The notes under the pieces were generated by a model, which saw nothing but the letters and a program-made list of their open reading frames with translations, made no database searches and had not been told where the DNA came from. A program made the translations under genes and the position numbers. A stretch of DNA of 58,934 bases from Olavius algarvensis Delta 4 endosymbiont. Its GTDB lineage: Bacteria; Desulfobacterota; Desulfobacteria; Desulfobacterales; CAJINA01. The DNA lies in contig CAJINA010000065.1 in NCBI GenBank assembly GCA_905176665.1, positions 1 to 58,934 on the forward strand, given 5' to 3'. This document shows, piece by piece, positions 17,871-26,341 of the stretch (its first letter is position 1; each line of letters opens with the position of its first letter).

Positions 17871-19877
17871 ATGGTCAGCGAATCGAACCAGAGAGAACGC
17901 ATCTTAGAAGACCGGCTCAAGCGCCTGAACGAAATCGGCCTGGCCCTTTCGGCCGAAAAGGATGTCGGCAAGCTGCTGGAGCTGATTCTCAAAGAGGCCC
18001 GGGCCTTCGCCACGGCCGATGCGGGAACCGTGTACCTGATCGAAGAAGACGGCCGGCACCTTCGCTTTGCCATCCAGCAAAACGATACCGTACCCACCCG
18101 CCTGGCCGCGGACGGCAAGGCGCCGCAACTCCCCCCGGTGCCGCTATACGTCGATAACCGGCCCAATCACGCCAATGTCTCTTCCCACGTGGCTCTGAGC
18201 GGCCAGACGGTCAACATCGCCGATGTCTACGAATCCGGTGAATTCGATTTCACGGGGCCCCGAAGATACGATGCCTCCAGCGGCTATCGCTCCAAGTCGA
18301 TGCTCGTCATCCCCATCAAGAATTACGAGGAAAAGGTGGTCGGGGTGGTGCAGCTGCTCAACGCCAAGGACGCCCGCAGCGGCGACATCCTGCCTTTTAC
18401 GGCCGATCAGGTCGCACAGGTTGAATCGCTGGCCTCGGTGGCCTCGGTGGCCCTGACCAACGCCCAGCTCAACCAGGAGCTTTCCGATGAGCTTTCGCGG
18501 GTCAAAGATCTGCAGCACACGGAAAAGAACCTGAACCAGAAGCTCAGCACCGCCTATCTCGATCTCGAAAAATCAAGCGACAAGCTGAAGCAGGCCATGA
18601 AACGGGCTCGCACGGTGCGGCGCTTCATCGTGTTTTTCGTGCTGCTGTGTGCCCTGGGCGGCGGAGGCATCCTCGCCTGGAACCGGTTTTTTTTCGAAGC
18701 CCAATTTGCCTCCAACGCCGAGACGGCTGACGATAGCGACGAGGCCGGGGCGGGCGAGGGCCATATCGTTAGAGCCAGACCGGTTTCGGCCAACATCTCG
18801 CTTTCCGGTAAGCTGGCCCCCCTCAGGGCCGTTACCGTGGTCAGCCCCTTTTCAGGCAAAGTGGCCGAGAAGTATTTTGAGTACGGTGAAAAGGTGGCCC
18901 GCGGCGACTTGCTGGTTCGCATGGACACCGCCGCCCTTGTCGTCCAGATCCGCGGGGCCAAGTCTGCCCTGATCAACGTACGCCAGCGTTACACGGAGCT
19001 GGTAAACTGGGCCGGCAGCACGGACGTGTCGCGCAGCAAGCGGTCCCTGTCGAAAATTGAAGCCGGCATCGAATCCGCCCAAGCCAAGTTGAAGGAAACC
19101 CTGCGCCTCTACGAACGGGGGATCATCCCGCGCTCGGAATTCGAATCTGCCCAGGAGACCATAGAGAACCTTAGCTATGCACTCAAATCGGCCAGGGAGG
19201 AGTTGGCGGCCGTCGAGGAAAAAGGGTGTGCCGCCAACGTGGAGATAGCCCGCCTGGAACTGGAGAACGCCCGGGAAAAACTCGACGATCTGCAAAACCA
19301 ACTGGGTCGGGCGACTATTTCTGCACCGGTGTCGGGCGTCGTGATCATGCCCCAGGCCAACAAAAACAAGTTCATTGCAAAGGGGATCGAACTGGCCCAG
19401 GGCGAAATGGTGGTTTCCATCGGCAACCTGGACGGCTTTACCGTCAAGACCAAAGTCGACGAGGTGGACGTTCCCAAAATCAAACTGGGCCAGACGGTGA
19501 CGGTGACCGGTGACGCCTTTGCGGACATGAATCTGGCCGGCCATGTCACCCAAATCTCCTCCCAGGCTAACACTAGGGAGTACGGCGAGGCCTCCTTCTT
19601 CGACGTGACGGTTGCCATCGAATCTTTCACGGCAAAGCAAAAGGCCCACCTCAAGCTGGGCATGTCCAGCAGCTTGCAGGTCAAGGTCTATGACAACCCC
19701 AAAGCCCTGCTCATCCCCATTTACATGGTTCAGACCGATGATACCGGTTCCTGGGTGCGGGTACGGAAAGCGGGCGATGGGGAAATCGTCAAGGTCCCGG
19801 TCGAGACCGGTATGACCACCCTCGACGCGGTGGAAATCGTGGCGGGGCTCAAGGAGGGGGACGAGGTGGTGATGTGA
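17871..19877 (+). CDS. GAF domain fused to HlyD-type membrane fusion protein
   Basis: Predicted 668-residue inner-membrane adaptor with an unusual cytoplasmic sensor. Residues about 15-200 are a GAF domain like those of phosphodiesterases and cyclases (VALSGQTVNIADVYESGEFD, DASSGYRSKSMLVIPI, VVGVVQLLNAKD). About 200-248 are a coiled coil and 251-270 a membrane segment. After 290 comes a full periplasmic adaptor: lipoyl half (KLAPLRAVTVVSPFSGKVAE), helical hairpin (about 365-470), second lipoyl half (GRATISAPVSGVV) and beta-barrel/membrane-proximal parts to the end. Adaptors of the MacA/HlyD family normally have only a short N-terminal anchor. The GAF may gate export in response to a small ligand, perhaps a cyclic nucleotide. 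The domains are continuous in one frame. Confidence 0.88.
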   Translation: MVSESNQRERILEDRLKRLNEIGLALSAEKDVGKLLELILKEARAFATADAGTVYLIEEDGRHLRFAIQQNDTVPTRLAADGKAPQLPPVPLYVDNRPNHANVSSHVALSGQTVNIADVYESGEFDFTGPRRYDASSGYRSKSMLVIPIKNYEEKVVGVVQLLNAKDARSGDILPFTADQVAQVESLASVASVALTNAQLNQELSDELSRVKDLQHTEKNLNQKLSTAYLDLEKSSDKLKQAMKRARTVRRFIVFFVLLCALGGGGILAWNRFFFEAQFASNAETADDSDEAGAGEGHIVRARPVSANISLSGKLAPLRAVTVVSPFSGKVAEKYFEYGEKVARGDLLVRMDTAALVVQIRGAKSALINVRQRYTELVNWAGSTDVSRSKRSLSKIEAGIESAQAKLKETLRLYERGIIPRSEFESAQETIENLSYALKSAREELAAVEEKGCAANVEIARLELENAREKLDDLQNQLGRATISAPVSGVVIMPQANKNKFIAKGIELAQGEMVVSIGNLDGFTVKTKVDEVDVPKIKLGQTVTVTGDAFADMNLAGHVTQISSQANTREYGEASFFDVTVAIESFTAKQKAHLKLGMSSSLQVKVYDNPKALLIPIYMVQTDDTGSWVRVRKAGDGEIVKVPVETGMTTLDAVEIVAGLKEGDEVVM

Positions 19878-19989
19878 AAACGAAATTACGCGTTGAGCGT
19901 GAGCTAAAAGTTGAAAAAGCGCTGTCGCGACGGCTATTTGATTGTAAATGGGCACCCGTGTGCGCGGGCCGGAGCAAGGGACCGAACGC

Positions 19990-20670
19990 ATGTTAAAACT
20001 GGATAACATCCACAAATCCTATCAGGTCGGACCGGTGATGCTGGAGGTGCTCAAGTGCATCAGCCTCACCGTGGAGCCGTCGGACCTGCTGTCCATCGTG
20101 GGCACTTCCGGCAGCGGTAAATCAACCCTGATGAACATCATCGGGCTACTGGATACACCCACGTCCGGCTCCTACTACATGCAGGACAAGGAGATATCCA
20201 AGCTGACGGACAGCCAACTGTCGGAGATCCGAAACCAGAAAATCGGATTTGTTTTCCAGCAGTTCAACCTCATTTCCAGGCTCTCGGCCCTTGGCAACGT
20301 GGGGCTGCCCCTGGTCTACCGGGGCATGGCCAAGCGGCGTCGCAACGCTTTGGCAGAAGAGATGTTGGCCAAGGTCGGTCTTGACGACCGGGCCCACCAC
20401 CGCCCGGTGGAGCTATCCGGCGGCCAGCAGCAACGGGTGGCCATTGCCCGCGCCCTGGTGGGAAAACCCGCCATCATCCTGGCCGACGAACCAACCGGGG
20501 CCCTGGACCCTGCGGTGGGCAAAGACATCATGGACCTGTTCATCCGGCTCAACCAGGCCGAAGGCATCACTGTCATCATTATCACCCATGACTATGACGT
20601 GGCCAACCAGTGCCAGCGGGTCTTGAAGCTGACCCAGGGCCGGTTCGTGGAATCCGGAGCCACGCCATGA
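19990..20670 (+). CDS. MacB/LolD-type ABC transporter ATPase
   Basis: Predicted 226-residue ATPase of the MacB/LolD/FtsE group. It has Walker A GTSGSGKST, a Q-loop FQQFNL, signature LSGGQQQR, Walker B IILADEPTGALD and switch His in IIITHD. The frame is open from 19948, but the ATG at 19990 is preferred: AAGGGA precedes it and the family begins at MLKLDNIHKSY. Its stop overlaps the permease start (ATGA). Together with the TolC-type channel, adaptor and permease it should drive periplasm-to-outside export, as MacAB-TolC does. Confidence 0.9.
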   Translation: MLKLDNIHKSYQVGPVMLEVLKCISLTVEPSDLLSIVGTSGSGKSTLMNIIGLLDTPTSGSYYMQDKEISKLTDSQLSEIRNQKIGFVFQQFNLISRLSALGNVGLPLVYRGMAKRRRNALAEEMLAKVGLDDRAHHRPVELSGGQQQRVAIARALVGKPAIILADEPTGALDPAVGKDIMDLFIRLNQAEGITVIIITHDYDVANQCQRVLKLTQGRFVESGATP

Positions 20671-21857
20671 TCTTTCGCGCCTACCTTAAAGAAGCCCTGC
20701 AAAGCCTGTGGAGCGCCAAACAGCGCACCCTCCTGGCCCTGGTCGGCATTTTCGTGGGGATCGGGTCGGTCATCGCCATGGTCTCGGTGGGCACCATCGT
20801 TCAGTCGGAGGCCCTGCGCCAGTTCAAGGAAATGGGGATCGACATCCTCAAGATTATGCCTGAAATGAATCAGGACGGTCAGCAGCGCGGACCCAGCCGC
20901 TTCAACCTCAAAACCACCCGGGCCATCCCCGCCAACTGTCCGCAGGTTGACGTGGTGGCGCCCTACCTGTCGATCTTTGACACCCTTAAATATCAGGGCC
21001 GGAAAGAAAGCGTGCCGGCGCTGGGGGTCACCAACGCCTTTATGGATCTGAACAAGCTGAACCTCATCGAGGGGCGTTTTATTTCGGACCTGGATCACTT
21101 CATGTACTACTGCGTGATCGGCAGCCAGGTCCAGGAAAAGCTGCGCGAATTCGGCCTTACGACCTTCATCGGCAGCAAGATCCTGTTCAAGAAAAAGCAG
21201 TTTACCATCGTGGGCGTCATCAGCTATGCACCGCCCACCGATATGCGTCCTTACGAGGTTAGCGAGGGAATCATGATCCCCATCTCCACCGCAAAGCGCC
21301 TGGATATGAAAAGCGCAATCCAGGCCGTCATCGCCAGGCTGGCCCCCGGCGGAAGCCCGGAAGCTGCCGAGGAAGAGATTGTCCAGTATTTTTCCACCGG
21401 CAATCGTTCGACCGGGATCATGGTCAATAGCGCCGAAGAACTCATCGCCGCCATGAAGGTACAGATGCGCATGTTCACCCTTCTTTTGGGTGCCATCGGC
21501 AGCATTTCCCTGCTCGTCGGCGGTGTGGGCGTGATGAATGTCATGCTCGTCTCCGTCACCGAACGCAAGAAGGAGATCGGCATCCGCCGCGCCCTGGGAG
21601 CCAAACAGGCGGATATCCAGTGGCAGTTTCTGATCGAATCGGTGGTGCTGTGCCTGGTGGGCGGGCTTTTAGGCGTGCTGTTGGGGGTGGGCGCCTCCTA
21701 TGGCGTGTCCCATTTCTCCAACTGGGAGTTCATGATCGCCTACAACGCCATCGGTATCGGGGTGGCTTTCTCGGCCACCGTGGGACTTTTCTTCGGTTTT
21801 TATCCGGCCCGCCAGGCCGCCCGACTGGATCCCATCGAGGCCTTGCGGGGCGAATAG
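20667..21857 (+). CDS. MacB-type ABC transporter permease
   Basis: Predicted 396-residue permease of the MacB/FtsX family. One N-terminal membrane segment (about 20-40, RTLLALVGIFVGIGSVIAMV) is followed by a large periplasmic domain (about 50-265) and three C-terminal segments (LLLGAIGSISLLVGGVGVMN, VVLCLVGGLLGVLLGVG and AFSATVGLFFGFYPARQAAR). MLVSVTERKKEIGIRRALGA is the classic coupling segment of this family. The ending RLDPIEALRGE is also typical. The ATG at 20667 overlaps the ATPase stop, so the upstream open frame from 20610 is not used. Mechanotransmission from ATPase to periplasm is expected, with substrates taken from the periplasm. Confidence 0.9.
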   Translation: MIFRAYLKEALQSLWSAKQRTLLALVGIFVGIGSVIAMVSVGTIVQSEALRQFKEMGIDILKIMPEMNQDGQQRGPSRFNLKTTRAIPANCPQVDVVAPYLSIFDTLKYQGRKESVPALGVTNAFMDLNKLNLIEGRFISDLDHFMYYCVIGSQVQEKLREFGLTTFIGSKILFKKKQFTIVGVISYAPPTDMRPYEVSEGIMIPISTAKRLDMKSAIQAVIARLAPGGSPEAAEEEIVQYFSTGNRSTGIMVNSAEELIAAMKVQMRMFTLLLGAIGSISLLVGGVGVMNVMLVSVTERKKEIGIRRALGAKQADIQWQFLIESVVLCLVGGLLGVLLGVGASYGVSHFSNWEFMIAYNAIGIGVAFSATVGLFFGFYPARQAARLDPIEALRGE

Positions 21858-21916
21858 TCGCGCCCGGTCCGCTATGCCCCGGGCACCTTTTTTCACCGCA
21901 TTAAACATACCGGACA

Positions 21917-23101
21917 ATGAAAGACCCTATGGATACCGGACAGAAAATCGTTGTACGGATTGCATGGGGCGCGTTCGTCTTTCTGGCCCTGGGCCTGCCA
22001 GCCCTGGCCCTCGGCGATGCCGGCCGCCCACCGCCGGTGGAGGTAATCGTCTGCGGTGGTCACGACCAGGCTCTGGCCCACTGGCTGGCGGCCGCCCAAA
22101 GAGGCGTGCTTCCGCGGCGCGGCGTGGGCATATTGCATTACGATGCCCATCCCGACATGGGTGTACCCGACACCGCCTTGTCCCGCGGCTGGCCCGCAGA
22201 CATCAACGACTTCATGGCCGGGGTGAACATCGCCACCTTTCAGCTCGCGGCCGTGCGCACCGGGCTGGTCGACCGCATCATCTGGCTGCGCCCTCCCTGG
22301 GCCGAGCAGTTTAAAGATGGCCGGTACGCGTTTCATTTGGGAGAAAGCGCCGACGGTACTCTGAAAGTCAATCAGGACAGTGACTACTACGCGGCCAATG
22401 GCGCCTGGGCCCCGTTGGCGACCCTGCGCCATACGACGGCCCTGATCTTCGAGGTCGCCCGCTACGATGCCGATATGGCCCGACTGGCCCCGTTTGCAGG
22501 ACCCGTCGTCCTCGATATCGACCTGGATATTTTCTCCACATTCAACCCCGGGGCCGAGGCATTGCGGCGCGCCGGTTTGACCCAGGCCGAAATCGACGAC
22601 ATCGCAGAGCGCTTCTCACTGGAAAACCTATGGCTCTCCAAAAATCCCAAAAAACGGAACGAAGAGATCCGGGATTTGAAAGCGGACATCGCCAGCCTGC
22701 TGACCGGGCCCTGGTATGCCGGCCTGGCTGCCCTGCCCCGGCTTTTTCGCCTCGGCGTGGGGCCACGGGATCTCTACAAGGTATATGCGGCCGTCGAGAA
22801 GATGCCGCCCGAAACGCCCCTGGACACCATCATCACCAACTTCGAATATGCCATCGGCCTGCCCGAGCATTTGTCTTCCCAGGCGGAAATCGACCGGATT
22901 CTGGAGGCCATGGATACGTTTTTGACTTCAGGCGGCTTCAGGCCGGCCCTGGTCACCATCGCCCGCTCGGTTGAAGGCGGCTATACGCCGCCGGAAGTTT
23001 GTGCTCGGGTGGAGAAACGGTTGATCCGGATCTTGAGAAACGCACTCGGGAGGATCGCCCTGCGCTATGACCGCATGTTGGCATCGGAGCCAACATTATG
23101 A
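21917..23101 (+). CDS. Exported UPF0489/arginase-like protein
   Basis: Predicted 394-residue protein resembling the UPF0489 family, which has an arginase/deacetylase-like fold. The putative metal motifs HYDAHPDMG (near 75) and VLDIDLDIFS (near 198) are present. A hydrophobic N-terminus (about 11-32, ending ALALGDA) looks like a signal peptide, so the enzyme would be periplasmic, which is unusual for this fold. The reaction is unknown. It lies 59 bases after the exporter permease in the same direction and is probably part of that operon. The last 55 codons are repeated at 23.84-24.00 kb. ATG codons at 21917 and 21929 are both possible. Confidence 0.7.
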   Translation: MKDPMDTGQKIVVRIAWGAFVFLALGLPALALGDAGRPPPVEVIVCGGHDQALAHWLAAAQRGVLPRRGVGILHYDAHPDMGVPDTALSRGWPADINDFMAGVNIATFQLAAVRTGLVDRIIWLRPPWAEQFKDGRYAFHLGESADGTLKVNQDSDYYAANGAWAPLATLRHTTALIFEVARYDADMARLAPFAGPVVLDIDLDIFSTFNPGAEALRRAGLTQAEIDDIAERFSLENLWLSKNPKKRNEEIRDLKADIASLLTGPWYAGLAALPRLFRLGVGPRDLYKVYAAVEKMPPETPLDTIITNFEYAIGLPEHLSSQAEIDRILEAMDTFLTSGGFRPALVTIARSVEGGYTPPEVCARVEKRLIRILRNALGRIALRYDRMLASEPTL

Positions 23102-23308
23102 AAATGGATGATTGGATAAAAAAATTGGATAATTTTTTTAATCAATGATAAGTAAATGAGGACCCTCCAAAGCTATTTCAAGTTCGCATAAATAAAGTTG
23201 GTGATCCTGCAATGATTGTTGTAAGGCGCAACTAAGTCAATCTGTTAATAGGGAGACATAAATTAGCGCTTTCTTACTATCAACGATAATCGCAGAAAGG
23301 AGATCCTT

Positions 23309-23770
23309 GTGTCACGTTCCACCCGGAAAAAATTGGCCGTTTCGCTGTTTGCCGTGGTGTTTCTCGTCGCTTTTGCCATAGAAGACGCCGATTCTTCCCG
23401 CAGACGTCGGAAAGTCGCCTGCAACAGCACGGGGAAGGTCCAGATCCATGTGCAGGCCTACGGAGCGATCAAAGCACCGCCGTTCAAAAGTAAATCCTAC
23501 AGCTTTAACAGAAAAGGCGCTTGCGGCGTCCGCAGTGGCCGGTGTCGTTATGTCGGTCCCAATGCGCAGAAGCTGTTCAAGGAGTGGAAAACAAAATACG
23601 CATCCGATGCCAACAAGCTGCGAGCCTTTTTCTGGCGGTATCCCCCCGGCTCGGGTCGCTCATGGGGCACAATCAATATCAACTGTGTTTGCCAGGGCCA
23701 AAAGCATTATCTCTTCCAAGGGAAGATGTGGACCAATCCGGAATCGTCATTGAACATGTCGAAAAGATAG
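23309..23770 (+). CDS. Small basic exported protein
   Basis: Predicted 153-residue secreted or periplasmic protein, not recognised. The start is GTG with AAAGGAG 6 bases upstream. A signal peptide is clear (STRKK, hydrophobic core to about 26), then DADSSRRRRK. The mature part is very basic and has five cysteines (VACNS, KGACG, SGRCRY, NCVC) that could form disulphides. GGACG-like or enzyme motifs are absent. It lies inside the interval between the UPF0489-like gene and a copy of that gene's tail, so it was probably inserted or replaced the front of a duplicate. A product exported by the neighbouring tripartite system is one possibility. Confidence 0.65.
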   Translation: MSRSTRKKLAVSLFAVVFLVAFAIEDADSSRRRRKVACNSTGKVQIHVQAYGAIKAPPFKSKSYSFNRKGACGVRSGRCRYVGPNAQKLFKEWKTKYASDANKLRAFFWRYPPGSGRSWGTININCVCQGQKHYLFQGKMWTNPESSLNMSKR

Positions 23771-23835
23771 TAGTGCATGCGTTTTTGGATCCAACGATTG
23801 AAAAAGACCCGGAACCAATACCATGCCTTTAAAGC

Positions 23836-24001
23836 AGGCGGCTTCAGGCCGGCCCTGGTCACCATCGCCCGCTCAGTTGAAGGCGGCTATACGCCGCCGG
23901 AAGTTAGTGTGCGGGTGGAGAAACGGTTGATCCGAATCTTGAAAAGCGCACTCGGGGAGATTGCCCTGCGTAATGACCGGATGGTCGCATCGGAGCCGTA
24001 A
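23836..24001 (+). pseudogene. Duplicated 3' tail of the UPF0489-like gene
   Basis: This stretch repeats positions 22930 to about 23095 with about 15 mismatches counted by eye (near 91% identity). It is still in frame: GGFRPALVTIARSVEGGYTP through RNDRMVASEP, stop TAA at 23999-24001. The first 340 or so residues are missing. It is either the remnant of a tandem paralogue or a long target duplication around the 153-residue gene. A terminator follows. Confidence 0.75.
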
Positions 24002-24030
24002 TACCTTTCACATATCAATTGACAGCTCAG

Positions 24031-24065
24031 ACCAATGGGGGGTATAGTTTCCCATTGGTTTTTTT
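24031..24065 (+). terminator. Rho-independent terminator
   Basis: ACCAATGGG (24031-24039) pairs perfectly with CCCATTGGT (24051-24059) over a loop of 11 bases and is followed by a run of seven T. It lies just after the duplicated gene tail, so it is probably the original end of the exporter operon, now serving the 153-residue gene as well. Confidence 0.85.
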
Positions 24066-24179
24066 GGGCTTTCGTCCGCTTCCGCTTATCTCAATACCCC
24101 AGAAGCTATTTCTCGCAAGCTCGACAACAGTCTCTACTAATCATCTGTAAGCGCTACCCTGTCCAAAGGAGGACGACCC

Positions 24180-24449
24180 ATGAAAAGAAGATTCAGTTTA
24201 ATCGGTGTGGCAGTTTTAATGGCTATCTCTTTTACTCTGGGGACCTGGCTACCGGAACCCGATGCGAGCAGAAGAAAATCGACACCGCGGCCGCCCGCAG
24301 CACAGGCCTTTAAGTATCCGACCGTCGCAGCAGGAAAGGTCACGATTCATGAACCCGGTCTTTATGGCATAAAGTGCGCATCCCACCTCACGATGAAGGT
24401 ACATAGTGAGTTCGGCCACACGGTCAATATCAGAGTGACGAAAAAATAA
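24180..24449 (+). CDS. Very small exported protein
   Basis: Predicted 89-residue exported protein, not recognised. AAAGGAGG lies 6-7 bases before the ATG, a very strong ribosome site. MKRR, a hydrophobic core (LIGVAVLMAISFTLGTWL) and then PEPDASRRKST suggest cleavage near residue 30 and a mature basic chain of about 60 residues with one cysteine. The segment right after the signal (DASRRK) resembles that of the 153-residue protein upstream (DSSRRRRK). It has its own transcription unit, since a terminator lies 115 bases upstream. It is tail-to-tail with lnt. Confidence 0.65.
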   Translation: MKRRFSLIGVAVLMAISFTLGTWLPEPDASRRKSTPRPPAAQAFKYPTVAAGKVTIHEPGLYGIKCASHLTMKVHSEFGHTVNIRVTKK

Positions 24450-24463
24450 ACCGCAGAACGGCG

Positions 24464-26341
24464 TCAATCACGGGCCCGTCCCACAGGCTGCCTGTGACGG
24501 TACCAACGCCTTGCGGCGGGGAGCAAAAAGGCCCCCGCCGGCAGGATCATCCAGATATTTCCCCAGCGGGTGTAAAAGGTGGCCTGCCCCCGGTTGACGG
24601 GCACATCCCACACCTGGAAGGCCGTGGTTCCCTGGGCCGTGAAGACCGGTCCGGCCAGCGGTTTCACATAATTGCCGGCCAGATCCACGAAGCCGCTGGT
24701 CCCGCTGTTGGTACAGCGGGCAATGGCGCGCCGGGTTTCGATGGCCCGGATGCGGCCCAGTTCGTAATGCTGGAACGACTCCATGGAGTCCCCGAACCAG
24801 CCGTCCTGGGTCTGGTTGACGATGAAATCGGGATTACGAGCGGCCTGCCAGAACGTCCGGACGAGATCGGGAAATAGAATCTCATAGCAGATCAGCGGCA
24901 GAAAGTGACCGTAATCGCGTTTTTCCTTCGGCTTGCCGCTGATCGGCCGGCATCCTTGCTGCGGGGGGGCGCCGGATTCAACCCCCATTGCAGCTGGTGG
25001 CCGATCGGCTGCCGGCAGGGCTCTGCCTTGATGACCGTATGCGATCAGGTTCGCTGTCGGCCCCCTTCCGTAGTTTTCGCGAAGGTCCTCGGGAATCAGT
25101 CCATTCAGGCCCAATTTCGCAAACAGCCCGCCAAAAGGAAAGTACTCACCGAAGACGAGCAGGATCTGCTTGCGGTATGTATCGCCTCGCCGGCCGTCGC
25201 GCGAATAGAGCACCGATGCGTTGAAATCGCGATCGATCTTACGGCCGCTTGAATGCTCGGTGTCCGCGTCTACAATGACATCGTTGAGATAGACTTCCGC
25301 CTGCCAGCGCCGCGCCAGGTGTCTGGCCATCCTATCAAAGTCTTCTAAATAAAGATCGTCTCTCTTTGCCCGCATCTGCTTATCGGTGCTGTAGTAGGGG
25401 ATCGCGGCTTCGGGCAGAACAATCAGATCGAGCTTGCATTCGGCAGCTCGGGCTGCCTCGGCGGCCAGGTCCGGCAGGGTTTGCTGGATGAGTCCATCGA
25501 TCACCTCCGGGGGCACCGCATGTTCGCCTGACATCTCCAGGGGCGCATTGGGCTGCAGCATGGCCACCCTCACAGTGGGCAGGGATTGCTGGTACTGTTG
25601 CACGGTCTGTTTGAGGCCGCCCCCCCACAGCAGCAGGGCCAACAGCATGAACGGCACGGGCAGGAGCCGCTTGCGGATAAAAGCGGACGTCAGCCAACGA
25701 CGCAGGCAACGGAAACAGCGGGCCGAACCGGAATCGACCCGGCCACCCGCGACCAAAGCCACGAGCATGCAAAACACCTTATAGAGCCAGCAGCTTCCCG
25801 CGAAGAGCAGAAAGGACAGACCGAAGATGCCCGTGTATTCGACCAACTGGACATAGCAAGGGTTGCCCGCCAGAAGGTTGCCCCAGTACCAGGGAAAAAT
25901 CTGGGGCGCCAGCACATCCGTGAACACTCCCAAAGCCCCGGCGACCAGCCAGGTCGGCGGCATCCATGGCCGCCAGCGCGCACGCCGGCTAAGGCCAAAC
26001 AGCAGCAGGAACGCCGGTATCTTGAGGTTCAGCAAAACCGCATACACCAGGAAAAGGACCAGGTGCAGGGCAAAGGGCGCGTCCCCCAGGGTGGTAAAGT
26101 AGAACAAAAGCCAGTTGAAGGCAAAAAGACAGACAAAAAAGGCGCTGGCCATGCCGGCCAGCACCAGTTTGAACCATGAATCCCTGAACTTCCAGGCCAG
26201 ATAGAACAAGGGCCAGGGGGCGACCCAGGCCAATAGCGGATAGTTGAAGGGCGCCAGGGATAGGGTAGCCGCTAGGCCGTGGACCGACCCAAGGAGCAGC
26301 ATGGCAACCGTATCGCCCAACCGGGCATTGCGCATATTCAT
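24464..26341 (-). CDS. lnt: Apolipoprotein N-acyltransferase
   Basis: Predicted 625-residue inner-membrane enzyme that adds the third acyl chain to lipoproteins. It has membrane segments over about 10-195 and 225-245 and near the C-terminus, with a periplasmic nitrilase domain between them. The catalytic triad is visible: Glu in LPEAAIP (about 311), Lys in TYRKQILLVFGEYFPF (about 391) and Cys in LICYEILFPD (about 485). It is longer than the usual 500-540 residues, partly because of an odd insertion at about 440-476 encoded by a DNA palindrome. The frame also permits GTG at 26371; the ATG at 26341 is preferred because the first membrane segment follows at the usual distance, but no clear ribosome site is seen. 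Confidence 0.9.
   Translation of the reverse strand: MNMRNARLGDTVAMLLLGSVHGLAATLSLAPFNYPLLAWVAPWPLFYLAWKFRDSWFKLVLAGMASAFFVCLFAFNWLLFYFTTLGDAPFALHLVLFLVYAVLLNLKIPAFLLLFGLSRRARWRPWMPPTWLVAGALGVFTDVLAPQIFPWYWGNLLAGNPCYVQLVEYTGIFGLSFLLFAGSCWLYKVFCMLVALVAGGRVDSGSARCFRCLRRWLTSAFIRKRLLPVPFMLLALLLWGGGLKQTVQQYQQSLPTVRVAMLQPNAPLEMSGEHAVPPEVIDGLIQQTLPDLAAEAARAAECKLDLIVLPEAAIPYYSTDKQMRAKRDDLYLEDFDRMARHLARRWQAEVYLNDVIVDADTEHSSGRKIDRDFNASVLYSRDGRRGDTYRKQILLVFGEYFPFGGLFAKLGLNGLIPEDLRENYGRGPTANLIAYGHQGRALPAADRPPAAMGVESGAPPQQGCRPISGKPKEKRDYGHFLPLICYEILFPDLVRTFWQAARNPDFIVNQTQDGWFGDSMESFQHYELGRIRAIETRRAIARCTNSGTSGFVDLAGNYVKPLAGPVFTAQGTTAFQVWDVPVNRGQATFYTRWGNIWMILPAGAFLLPAARRWYRHRQPVGRARD
24941..25006. repeat. 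Palindromic insertion inside lnt
   Basis: GATCGGCC (24941-24948) is mirrored by GGCCGATC (24999-25006), with GCTGCGGGGG pairing to CCCCC and GCAGC inside it. The whole 66 bases can fold into one hairpin. It encodes part of the extra, low-complexity segment of Lnt (PADRPPAAMGVESGAPPQQG) between the catalytic Lys and Cys, and the frame stays open. Confidence 0.55.
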
